From assembly GCA_039619475.1 (NCBI GenBank), contig CM077115.1:183612106-183676105 (forward strand): 64,000 nucleotides of DNA, in the 5' to 3' direction. This DNA comes from Icerya purchasi (taxonomy: Eukaryota; Arthropoda; Insecta; Hemiptera; Monophlebidae). Below the pieces are notes generated by a model. The model made no database searches. It saw only the letters and a list, made by a program, of their open reading frames with translations, and was not told the origin of the DNA. A program made the position numbers and the translations under genes. Positions 45,901 through 50,084 of the stretch are shown here, piece by piece (the first letter of the stretch is position 1; each line of letters begins with the position of its first letter).

Positions 45901-46927
45901 ACCATATATGGAAATATAGATTCGAATAAAGATACTTGAAACTTTCAAAAGCGCGATTTACAAAGATGTAAATATACAGCGCAGAACAAAAAAAATTACC
46001 GTCTTCAAATTGATTTTAAAAATTAAATAAATATACAGTAAAAAATAAAAACTAATTTTACCCGATAAGAAGATAATATATCTTATACAGTAAAATATAC
46101 ATTACGGTAAACCACATTAATACTTACTAGAGCTCGGTACACCAAATTGCAATAATAATTGAAATCCGTTAGTGCTGATGCTTCCAACACTTGTTATACT
46201 AGTTTATAGTGGTTTCTAGTTTTGTTACAATTCGTATTTAATGCTAACATCAATTAGGTTTTAATGTTGTTTAAAAATAATCATAATATCCTCTTAAGGT
46301 ACGCTTCAAGGTAAAGTATTTACCGATCAAAAAAAAATAAGTAATATGTTTGACATAACGGTTTTGGTTGAATAGATGTTATTAGCTTTTCAAAAATCGG
46401 TCTTTCCGCGTAATGGCCATTAACAATTTTTACAAGCGTCTCAAAAAAGAGGAAATCTCTGCGTTTAAATCTATTACTGTCGTATTTTTTTCGTACCGTC
46501 AGTTTTGATTATCGACTCGTTTTCGATTAACAGTGGAAACATAATTAATTACAAGTTGAATTTTGTACGTAATATATTACATCTAATACAAAATCACCTT
46601 CTAAAAGAGGCACTTTGTCCTCTCAAACTAAGGTATACACCATTGAACACCGGATAGTATAACTGAAATTTATGAAAAGATACAATTTAGTGGTGTTCGA
46701 GAGCTTAGTTTATTCTAGAATGGGAAAAATAATTATTTAATGGCAAATACGCGTATTACAGTTAAACGACGTTATCCGAGGAGGTGGAACCGCTTTCACG
46801 AAATTAAATTTAGTTGTAAAACCGACTAAAGGTTCAGCGTTGGTTTGGCACAATTTACATGTCGATGGAGAATGCAATGAAGCTACGACACATTGCGCTT
46901 GTCCTGTACTGGTTGGACAGAAATGGG
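3421..46927 (+). CDS. Prolyl 4-hydroxylase alpha subunit-like gene, nine exons, 3' end missing
   Basis: Spliced gene; the exons are listed separately. In this family the enzyme hydroxylates proline in collagen-like chains in the ER lumen using Fe(II), 2-oxoglutarate, O2 and ascorbate, usually as a tetramer with protein disulfide isomerase. The nine exons total 1516 nt (about 505 codons) against roughly 530-550 for the family. Seen: hydrophobic N-terminus; P4Ha_N domain with GHPVN at residues 95-99; peptide-binding region about 190-280; C-R-Y at 308-310 and the LKLAPLKEE segment; H426-x-D428, H494 and K504, matching the iron ligands and the 2OG lysine, with the His-to-Lys spacing of 10 kept. 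All eight junctions agree in phase and have GT-AG borders. No stop or frameshift is seen. The protein is divergent, so it may be one of the many arthropod P4HA paralogues. The introns are full of transposons. The terminal exon (NKW...RGQEF region) is not firmly found. Confidence 0.87.
3671..4490. other. Intron 1 sequence, no gene seen
   Basis: AT-rich sequence with many homopolymers and no ORF of interest. Nothing recognised. Confidence 0.6.
4490..4960. repeat. Unclassified interspersed-repeat-like segment
   Basis: It contains a palindromic stretch, AGGGGGTGAAAACCACCCCT, at about 4589-4608, and a second GGGGTGAAAAC copy near 4756. Composition is more balanced than the surroundings. GGGGTGAAAACCACCCC-like motifs recur in repeats of insect genomes (from memory), but no ends or target duplications were resolved. 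It abuts the truncated 3' side of the Jockey element. Confidence 0.4.
4960..6966 (-). pseudogene. Jockey LINE ORF2 (endonuclease-RT), 3'-truncated and broken
   Basis: In order on the - strand: endonuclease (6966 down to ~6520), with [11 protein letters not shown] near the start, L-I-T-E-T-H and A-H-G-G-V-A-I-L-V; a linker (6202-5909); RT (5871-5554) with A-P-G-K-D-E-I; and RT boxes (5266-4964) with [16 protein letters not shown] and F-T-D-D in place of F/Y-A-D-D. The element stops right after that box, so about 250 C-terminal residues and the 3'UTR are missing. Several frameshifts and stops. Confidence 0.85.
6980..7690 (-). pseudogene. Jockey LINE ORF1, C-terminal half with zinc knuckles
   Basis: Gag-like ORF1 read down from about 7690. 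It has three zinc-knuckle-like clusters: C-K-R-C-x-x-Y-G-H, C-V-K-C-G-x-K-H-x-x-x-x-C and C-A-I-C-x-G-D-H-x-x-x-x-x-x-C, in the arrangement of Jockey/PRE_C2HC ORF1 proteins. One frameshift lies near 7575. The N-terminal half is found across the RTE insertion at 11090-11831. Confidence 0.85.
7700..11085 (+). mobile_element. RTE-clade LINE, nearly full length, inserted in Jockey ORF1
   Basis: GC-richer 5'UTR (7700-8112) containing GACAACGGGAAACCACTGCA, a long EN-RT ORF, and a short 3' end with a GAAGAAGAAGAAG tail (about 11070-11083). RTE elements characteristically have such short microsatellite tails. It lies opposite in strand to the surrounding Jockey and within P4HA intron 1. The exact target duplication was not resolved; AGTAGT/AGTGGT near the two borders is only suggestive. 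Confidence 0.9.
8113..11047 (+). pseudogene. RTE endonuclease-reverse transcriptase, one frameshift from open
   Basis: Starts at ATG 8113 and reads [12 protein letters not shown] (endonuclease N-terminus), then stops by a one-base shift near 8285-8292. The next frame stays open to 11047. Endonuclease residues present: N in T-W-N, E in G-L-S-E-V-R-W, D-L-N-A-K (usually GDFNAK; here the G is E), and [40 protein letters not shown] and the F-A-D-D-T-A-L-L active site. The C-terminal domain (Y-G-C-E-T-W-T to the end) is typical of RTE. About 975 residues in all. The best preserved LINE ORF in the window. Confidence 0.93.
11085..11860 (-). pseudogene. Jockey LINE ORF1, N-terminal half, separated by the RTE insertion
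   Basis: Read down from an ATG at 11831: a Ser/Arg-rich N-terminus ending in an acidic DDDEEY stretch (to 11487). Then a frame from 11380 containing [12 protein letters not shown], the start of the PRE_C2HC domain that precedes Jockey zinc knuckles. The frame meets the RTE 3' tail right after H-P-T-T, and the matching continuation is at 7690 and below. Upstream sequence to about 13080 may include the 5'UTR, but I could not fix the element's 5' end. Confidence 0.82.
11861..13372. other. Rest of intron 1, no gene seen
   Basis: AT-rich, with homopolymer runs near 12015 and 12335. A duplicated CTACGAATATAA lies near 12632-12655. A GC-richer block at about 12700-12780 and 13020-13080 might be Jockey 5'UTR. 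No coding sequence recognised. Confidence 0.5.
13373..13533 (+). CDS. P4HA-like exon 2: P4Ha_N domain with GHPVN motif
   Basis: The acceptor is GAAAACAG just before 13373. The translation contains [19 protein letters not shown], the hallmark segment of the P4Ha N-terminal (dimerisation) domain. The likely donor is ATCG|GTGTTT at 13534, which is weak, but it leaves phase 1 as exon 3 requires. The next in-frame stop is only 20 nt further on. Phase 2 coming in from exon 1 makes a GAC codon. Confidence 0.85.
13534..14904. other. Intron 2 sequence, no gene seen
   Basis: AT-rich. Minus-strand open stretches at 13668-13961 and 14590-14826 show no recognisable motif and look like chance ORFs. Confidence 0.6.
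14905..15210 (+). mobile_element. RNase H-type LINE, 5'-truncated 3' end
   Basis: Translated relics (with frameshifts) read [14 protein letters not shown], the C-terminal zinc-finger-like block seen at 48050 and 19550, followed by leucine-rich C-terminal residues. A 3'UTR and an A run at about 15198-15209 follow. It lies in intron 2 of the P4HA-like gene. Confidence 0.7.
15545..15712 (+). CDS. P4HA-like exon 3: end of P4Ha_N domain
   Basis: The acceptor is TTCTTGCAG and the donor a consensus GTGAGT. The translation includes [19 protein letters not shown] and then LNFRLT, which parallels the family segment A-L-x-R-L-Q-D-T-Y...G...LT at the end of the P4Ha N domain. Phase 1 in and phase 1 out; both match the neighbouring exons. 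Confidence 0.82.
15713..17225. other. Intron 3, no gene seen
   Basis: AT-rich intron sequence. Nothing recognised on either strand. Confidence 0.6.
17226..17378 (+). CDS. P4HA-like exon 4: peptide-substrate-binding (TPR-like) region
   Basis: The acceptor is AAATTTGCAG and the donor GAAG|GTAAGC. It encodes Y-E-T-C-A-K-I-G-K followed by helix-forming residues ending LAKSEFLE. The C-x-x-[IL]-G-[KR] start followed by Y-x-x-x-x-Y-x-x-A-x-x-W is characteristic of the family's peptide-binding domain (human CFELG...Y...W). Ends in phase 1. Confidence 0.85.
17379..18255. other. Intron 4, no gene seen
   Basis: Short AT-rich intron of 877 nt; nothing recognised. Confidence 0.7.
18256..18374 (+). CDS. 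P4HA-like exon 5: second half of peptide-binding region
   Basis: The acceptor is TTAATTTTAG and the donor CCAG|GTATGA. It encodes 40 codons ([20 protein letters not shown] and onwards) in the position of the second TPR-like helix pair. Sequence similarity is low. The call rests mainly on splice borders and phase continuity (phase 1 in, phase 0 out) between exons 4 and 6. Confidence 0.7.
18625..18700 (+). repeat. tRNA-like SINE head (degenerate)
   Basis: TGGTGTCCAGTAGTTAGGAT looks like a tRNA D-arm with an A box. GGTCGTGAGTTTTAG about 40 nt later looks like a decayed B box (GGTTCGAATC type). The spacing is that of a tRNA. The stems do not pair well enough for a working tRNA, so I read it as a SINE or tRNA pseudogene in intron 5. 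Confidence 0.4.
18780..19780 (+). mobile_element. RNase H-type LINE fragment, 3' end
   Basis: From about 19229 the translation reads [15 protein letters not shown], the end of a LINE-encoded RNase H domain (consensus S-H-x-G-I-x-G-N-E-x-A-D). It continues through a linker to [10 protein letters not shown] (zinc-finger-like block) and a hydrophobic C-terminus ending at 19741. A short 3'UTR and an A run at about 19767-19779 follow. The upstream part (18780-19228) is too decayed to assign firmly. Confidence 0.78.
19781..21908. other. Rest of intron 5, no gene seen
   Basis: AT-rich to about 20700, then a purine-rich stretch (about 20750-21350) with open minus-strand frames but no motif I recognise. 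It may be a decayed repeat. Confidence 0.5.
21909..22130 (+). CDS. P4HA-like exon 6: linker and start of dioxygenase domain
   Basis: The acceptor is TTTATTGCAG and the donor a consensus GTAAGT. It encodes 74 codons in phase 0. The translation has [20 protein letters not shown] followed by [15 protein letters not shown], which closely parallels the family segment C-R-Y...L-A-P-x-K-x-E...P-x-I...D-x-I-S-D-x-E-I. Confidence 0.92.
22131..23590. other. Start of intron 6, no gene seen
   Basis: AT-rich to about 23350. From about 23360 the composition changes and may be the 3'UTR of the - strand I-type LINE that follows; no tail was resolved. Confidence 0.5.
23590..27440 (-). mobile_element. I-type LINE, about 3.9 kb, heavily mutated
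   Basis: Read from right to left. ORF1 pieces lie at 27247-26945 and 26756-26391, with a zinc knuckle between them ([14 protein letters not shown] at about 26815-26775). The endonuclease (26101-25715) starts S-W-N-A-N-G-I and has A-H-G-G-V. A linker follows (25501-25052), then RT (24873-23920) with [35 protein letters not shown] and [11 protein letters not shown]. The C-terminal part ends at 23602. The organisation is that of the I/Nimb-like group. Many stops and frameshifts; located in intron 6. Confidence 0.83.
27445..29752 (+). mobile_element. Jockey-type LINE, 5'-truncated, with poly(A)
   Basis: Begins within the endonuclease domain ([10 protein letters not shown] and later S-D-H-S at about 27660-27765). 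A linker and RT follow: K-A-A-G-I-D-E-I at 28437, S-Y-R-P-I-S-L-L-P at 28620, A-F-D-R-V-W-H at 28685, [11 protein letters not shown] at 28838 and L-Q-M-T/A-D-D-T at 28915. The C-terminal relics run to about 29600 and an A run sits at 29741-29752. A stretch of RT between 28660 and 28685 is deleted. It starts head to head with the I-type LINE on its left. Confidence 0.8.
29753..30318. other. End of intron 6 with a small hairpin motif
   Basis: T-rich sequence. CTGAAGATGGGCTTTGCCCG at about 30052-30071 contains a GGGC/GCCC hairpin of a sort found in retroelement 3' ends, but I could not assign it. No coding sequence. Confidence 0.4.
30319..30546 (+). CDS. P4HA-like exon 7: dioxygenase domain with H-x-D iron ligands
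   Basis: The acceptor is TTTTTCAG and the donor ACG|GTTAGT. It has 76 codons in phase 0. It ends [19 protein letters not shown], matching the family's V-x-N-Y-G-x-G-G-x-Y-x-x-H-x-D block, so His and Asp (residues 426 and 428) supply two iron ligands. The loop after H-x-D is shorter than in vertebrate P4HA. Confidence 0.92.
30547..31300. other. Start of intron 7 with a microsatellite
   Basis: AT-rich. (GTAT)n followed by (TA)n at about 30900-30962. Nothing coding recognised. Confidence 0.65.
31378..32142 (-). pseudogene. mariner transposase (element 2), main part
   Basis: Starts L-N-I-N-R-E-T-T-R and contains [12 protein letters not shown] (after the first catalytic block), D-N-A-P-V-H-S in another frame near 31668 (second Asp block), [14 protein letters not shown] near 31600 (third Asp), and the C-terminal [10 protein letters not shown]. 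The first block, D-E-S-W in active relatives, reads E-N-G-S-W, so Asp is again Asn. At least two frameshifts and several stops. Confidence 0.88.
32151..32832. mobile_element. Non-autonomous hAT element (682 bp) inside mariner 2
   Basis: Flanked by the perfect 8-bp direct repeat CTCGACAG (32143-32150 and 32833-32840), the target-site duplication length of hAT elements. Ends are TAGAGATGCGCAAATCTACTCC and, on the other strand, TAGGCATGGGTAACTCC: imperfect inverted repeats of the hAT type (TAG-N-GATG). The interior holds many subterminal CCGGAGT and GGATATATCCG motifs in both directions. No transposase is encoded, so it must have been mobilised in trans. Confidence 0.9.
33231..33788. other. End of intron 7, no gene seen
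   Basis: AT-rich, nothing recognised apart from the splice acceptor of exon 8. Confidence 0.65.
33789..33842 (+). CDS. P4HA-like exon 8 (54 nt)
   Basis: The acceptor is AAATTTCAG and the donor a consensus GTGAGT. It has 18 codons, phase 0 at both ends. The translation holds [11 protein letters not shown], matching the family core strand G-N-R-I-A-T-x-L-F-Y. This very small exon sits between introns of 3.2 kb and 12.9 kb. Confidence 0.9.
33930..34080 (+). repeat. Direct repeat, copy 1
   Basis: CGTGGAGTGAT...CTTTGTTCA...AGTGGTGG...ATCGAT is shared with 34765-34890 in the same order and orientation at roughly 70 percent by eye. Nature unknown: either a local duplication or an unrecognised interspersed repeat. 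Located at the start of intron 8. Confidence 0.5.
34420..34740 (+). mobile_element. RNase H-type LINE, 3' end fragment
   Basis: Relics read [11 protein letters not shown] and then [11 protein letters not shown], the same C-terminal block as at 48050 and 19550. A stop lies at about 34640 and an A-rich tail at 34704-34728. 5'-truncated. Confidence 0.68.
34765..34890 (+). repeat. Direct repeat, copy 2
   Basis: Second copy of the sequence at 33930-34080. The LINE 3' fragment at 34420-34740 lies between the two. Confidence 0.5.
35145..35476 (+). pseudogene. CR1-like LINE ORF1, coiled-coil part
   Basis: ATG at 35145. A basic N-terminus is followed by a coiled coil of about 70 residues, then a TAG at 35430, after which the same frame continues [14 protein letters not shown] to the insertion point. 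The relative at 62755-63552 reads Y-G-R-R-E-N-V-E-L-H-G-I-S-E at the same place. The protein resumes at 40395 with [15 protein letters not shown], again parallel to the relative. Confidence 0.85.
35551..38825 (-). pseudogene. I-type LINE ORF2 (endonuclease-RT), few lesions
   Basis: ATG at 38825. Endonuclease: [29 protein letters not shown] and S-D-H-F-P-I, all catalytic residues present. [26 protein letters not shown] then TGA (37149; CGA expected), [20 protein letters not shown] and F-A-D-D. Then [11 protein letters not shown] and a C-terminal zinc-finger-like block (C-T-Q-C...H-I-I-T-E-C). In-frame stops lie at 37149, 37086 and 36633, with a frameshift after 35832. The stop at 36633 and the frameshift are also in the copy at 50085-51735. 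Confidence 0.92.
38794..40179 (-). pseudogene. I-type LINE ORF1 (one in-frame stop)
   Basis: ATG at 40179; about 460 codons in one frame to a TAA at 38794, interrupted only by a TAA at 39415-39417. It contains an RRM-like block ([12 protein letters not shown]), [30 protein letters not shown] and one zinc knuckle ([14 protein letters not shown]). These are hallmarks of ORF1 in the I group. The end overlaps the start of ORF2 by 32 nt in another frame, as expected for coupled translation. Confidence 0.88.
40690..41000 (-). mobile_element. Short - strand retroelement-like insert with poly(A)
   Basis: A T-rich run with a few interruptions (40691-40710) marks where ORF1 of the CR1-like LINE breaks off. 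The ~200 nt after it do not match the relative's ORF1 and, read on the - strand, end in this A tract. Looks like the 3' end of a LINE or SINE; family not recognised. Confidence 0.4.
41000..41520 (+). other. GT-rich spacer of the CR1-like LINE
   Basis: Sense-strand GT-rich sequence with many GTGTATGTG-type runs. The relative at 58448-63775 has an equally GT-rich region between ORF1 and ORF2 (62100-62750, read on its sense strand), so I take this as the corresponding part. Confidence 0.5.
41525..43915 (+). mobile_element. I-type LINE, 5'-truncated, RT to 3' tail
   Basis: Begins in the endonuclease-RT linker. [14 protein letters not shown] at 41936, S-Y-R-S-I-F-L-S at 42112, N-G-F-R-K at 42223, [10 protein letters not shown] at 42326, V-P-Q-G-S-V-L-S at 42498 and Y-A-D-D-L at 42592. 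Then [11 protein letters not shown] at 42821 and the C-terminal block 43149-43790 ([14 protein letters not shown]...H-I-I-I-E-C). A TAG at 42283 and a frameshift near 42690-42770 break it. The 3'UTR ends in an AATA-like tail near 43905. A different family from the 35477 element but the same broad group. Confidence 0.85.
43985..45485 (+). pseudogene. CR1-like LINE ORF2 with the RT domain deleted
   Basis: The endonuclease begins near 44002: [29 protein letters not shown] and, in another frame, C-G-D-F-N-I-N. The linker reads [12 protein letters not shown] at about 45078. At 45305-45320 an A run follows I-I-N-N-I-V-S-K, and the next residues recognised, [13 protein letters not shown], belong to the extreme C-terminus (relative: 59010-58960). 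About 1.6 kb including all RT motifs is absent. Stops at 44542 and several later. Confidence 0.85.
45861..46761. other. End of intron 8, no gene seen
   Basis: AT-rich. About 45885-45970 resembles 34185-34285 (ATTNAATGTTA...GGAAATNTAGATTCGAATAAAGA), a diverged direct repeat on both sides of the CR1-like LINE complex. Otherwise nothing recognised. Confidence 0.5.
46762..46927 (+). CDS. P4HA-like exon 9: distal His and 2-oxoglutarate Lys
   Basis: The acceptor is CGTATTACAG and the donor TGGG|GTAAAT. The translation runs L-N-D-V-x-x-G-G-G-T-A-F...[14 protein letters not shown], then [13 protein letters not shown]. This aligns with the family's S-D-V-x-x-G-G-A-T-x-F...K-G-x-A-x-x-W-x-N-L and R-H-A-A-C-P-V-L-x-G-x-K-W. 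His494 (third iron ligand) and Lys504 (2OG carboxylate) are both present. Ends in phase 1, so a further exon must supply the C-terminal NKW...RGQEF segment. Confidence 0.92.
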
Positions 46928-47827
46928 GTAAATATACAGCATTTTTTTAAAATTTAATATTAATATTACTTAGCAAACCACGAGTAAAACTGTAATTTAC
47001 AGTGCGAAATAAGAATTTGATTTGGCCTAGATTTTTCCTTTAAACCACTTTCGAAAGGGTCCATCGCCGTAGTTTTTACTACAATCAGTCACGTCTGCAT
47101 GATTAGTGAACAAAAGATCACAATTAAGGTATGTGTAAACTATAATTCGCAGTTGGATGTTACGTTTTTTTGGCCTGGCCAGGAACTATCTGTACGTTAA
47201 CAAATTCTTGTAAAATAACTAGGCTACGGGATAATACTATATAAGAAAAACAAAACCTATGTTGATATTTGCCCAAAAGTCAGGGAGGTTCTCTGAAGTA
47301 ATACTAAAAGTTTTATTCGTTTTTGAAATATATTTCAAACAATCATAGCTGCAATGGTATGTAATATAGCACACAAATACCGAAAAAGAATGAGTAGAAA
47401 ATCAAAACTGATCATATTGCAACCTAAATGCAATAAACGTTAAATGAGCAGTCGTTAGGAACATTGATTTAGCCTTAAGTAAACAATAATTTAAAAATAC
47501 GTCTTCACTGAATTCTCGATAAAATCGTTAATTAGCCATAGATTTTTTTGGGTAATAAGATGACTTTTGAAAAATACAAAGAGAACTAAAATAAAAAAAA
47601 TACCGCTTATAATACATCAAGAAACTTTTGTAACCTCTGAATAAAAACAAACTGGAAAGAAAGAACTGAAGAAAGAAGAGAGAAAAGGAAGAGAATAAAA
47701 ACACAAAATGATTAATGATAAATTTTGATCAAGGCTAAAATAATAGCATCCGTGCAAGATAATAAATAAGATACATTATGCGAGGGGAAACTTCCTGAAG
47801 AAATTAAATTATTAAAGAACCGAGCTT
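46928..47827. other. Sequence after exon 9, no gene seen
   Basis: AT-rich, presumably intron 9. Searched by eye for the missing C-terminal exon without success. Confidence 0.55.
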
Positions 47828-48306
47828 GTTCGTAGTTGGTACAAATATCGCATTACCGTTTTATTCAGCCGATTCCTCATTCCCCGAATTGGTTCCATTC
47901 TATTCCTTTCGGTCGTCGCTCTTCTATTGTCTCCCTAATTCGTCTCCGGATCAATCATTCTCTCCTTTCCTCCGCTCGCTTTCGACGTAATCTGTCATCT
48001 TTTCTTTATTGTTCTCTTCACGATTATGATCCTCCTCGTATATGTGATGCAGATCACATTTTCTTCAAATGTCCTGCTCTTCGTAATGAACGCTCGCTTT
48101 TATACGGTCAGCTTTTGTCATTAGGTCCCCCTACTCTCTACAAGTCTTCCTTTATCCTCTCCTTTCCTTTGTGTTCTGTGGTGCCTGCACTGCTGTCCTT
48201 TGTTGCGTCCATTTCGGACCGCCTAGCTATTTAGTTCTTTAGCTTACTTTTTCTCGTTGTTGGATCAATGCCGCCGGCGCGTACACACACGCACACAAAA
48301 AAAGTA
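47828..48306 (+). mobile_element. RNase H-type LINE, 3' end fragment
   Basis: An open frame to 48234 covers the C-terminal part: I-R-L-R-I-N-H-S-L-L, then C-D-A-D-H-I-F-F-K-C-P-A-L-R (zinc-finger-like) and a hydrophobic end. A short 3'UTR with ATGCCGCCGGCGCG and an ACACAC-AAAAAAA end at about 48306 follow. It is the best preserved of the five short copies of this family. Confidence 0.78.
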
Positions 48307-48316
48307 TTTGGTACAG

Positions 48317-48400
48317 TTAAACAGGAAATGCTAATTACCTTTGATGAAATCAAAAAAAATGGTGAGTATCGCAATAAACATCAAAACCGTGGGCAATAAA
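48317..48400 (+). CDS. Possible terminal exon of the P4HA-like gene (weak candidate)
   Basis: After an AG at 48315-48316 the phase needed after exon 9 is open for 27 codons and stops at TAA. The end reads NKHQNRGQ, faintly like the family's C-terminal NKW-x-x-x-RGQ. It would bring the protein to about 533 residues, the usual length. Against it: no good pyrimidine tract, no K-W after N, no arginine-rich C-terminus, and a LINE 3' end immediately upstream. It may be chance. Confidence 0.22.
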
Positions 48401-49420
48401 ATTTAAAGCTATTAGGCATGCTCCATACACAAACGATAAATGGTAGTAACATACTTTTGTACAAGTCCGATAGTAATACTTATAAGGGTGGAGTAATACC
48501 ACAAAACATATCAAAACTGTAAAATAATGATATTTATACCAATGACGCGATCGTTCAAATAGCTGACCCGTGCAGAATTATTATCTTCTTTAATCTTAAC
48601 AAGTCCAAAGATGGAGAATAAAAGAGGACGGTAAACCATCTAGGGCGGCCGCTAAAAAATCTAATCTTTTTTTTTGAGCTTTAAAACGCCATTCTTCAAA
48701 GTTATATTGAGGTATTTCAATTTTACATTACAAAATACAGGGGTGACATCTGAAATTAAGGTTACTGAATTTCAACGCAGTAAGGCCGTTTAGATTTAAA
48801 TATCATCTACCAGTAAAATCACCTGGAAACTCCAGGTGGCTGAATTTTTGTAGCAGACCGTAATTAATATTGAAAGCTGAACCAACCGGACCATTTTATG
48901 CTTGTATTTCAAAAACATCAGTTAATATACAGATTCTATGAAACTATAGTTAATATTAATCAAATTTAACTGAGTACAAATGTGTGTTACTTCATTATAG
49001 TTCACAGTATTTCCGGTCAAAATACTCTACTTTTACACACGCTTGCCTAAAAAATCGTTCAAATGCGCGCGTGTACACACTGTAAGTATTACCCCTTTGT
49101 AGACTGTATTCTGTTTTGTTGGCTTCTTTTATCAGCCGATTGTTTACATACGAATATAGTGTACTTTCTGGACAAAGTCGATCAGACTTTTTTTTTAAAT
49201 TGTCATTATTCCAAATTCTTTCTTTCCTTTGGCTCGTTTGCTTTTGCAATTCCTGGTCTCCGTAATAAAAAAAACTGATGTATTTTCCAATGTTTAAAAT
49301 TATTGCTACTAATTTCTCTAACTTGGTGTTGTTCTTGTTTGAATCGCCGTTTTATTTTTACTATTCTACGGTTTCACGGTGCACCTTAATTACATTTAGT
49401 CTTTTTTTATTGGTTTGCGT
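48401..49420. other. No gene seen
   Basis: Intergenic or intronic AT-rich sequence; nothing recognised on either strand. Confidence 0.6.
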
Positions 49421-49760
49421 TTTTTTTTTTTTTTTGTTTAAATAATTTGCGGGTCCCACAAGGCACTAGCCCGCCTGTGGGTTCCCAACTTAATTATATT
49501 ATTTATTTGTTTAATATAACATCAACTTATGTGCTACTTTATGTTACAATATAGAAATTGTTAGCTTATATCTTACTATATTACAAAATCCACACTTTCA
49601 TTATTCATCATATTATATGTTACAATTATAACACCATCTGAATTGTTACTTCTTATTATAATATCTTAATATATTAACTTATATATACAATGATACAATA
49701 TAATTTTTATAAAACTAACACACTCTCATAAGCAGCTTAAAGCTGGAGATCGTAGCGAGT
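49421..49760 (-). mobile_element. CR1-like LINE 3' end fragment
   Basis: A T run at about 49421-49434 (poly(A) on the - strand), then GTTTAAATAATTTGCGGGTC and GGCACTAGCCCGCC. This parallels the 3' end of the element at 58448 (GTTTGAAATAAGTTGTGGGTC then a GGGC...GCCC stem). The right limit is uncertain. Confidence 0.6.
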
Positions 49761-50084
49761 CTCATATCAATGTTATCAATATATATGTGGTTATTACTAT
49801 TATTACGATACCATTTTTTTTTTTTATGTATTTATTTATTATTATTATTATTACTTTTATATTTCTATTGCTCTTTACACCATGCTATCAACCAAATTCT
49901 AACCTTGTTTTTCCATCTCTCTAGATTTTTTTCAGTTTACTACCTACTTTTCTGCGTACATCAATTGCTAGACCAAACGTAACATTTTAAAATTTTTTCC
50001 TTCAAAATTCAGTACAAATCGTTCGATTTTGTGAAATACTATTAAATATCTTCAGACATGTTAGTGCGAGAGAAATATGCATCG
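49761..50084. other. Simple-repeat-rich spacer
   Basis: (TTA)n/(TAT)n stretches near 49790 and 49840-49860; no gene. Confidence 0.6.

Noticed and set aside
48645..48660. GCGGCCGC-containing stretch suspected of being cloning vector or linker
   Set aside because: Only an isolated 8-bp site within AT-rich genomic sequence; no flanking vector sequence.
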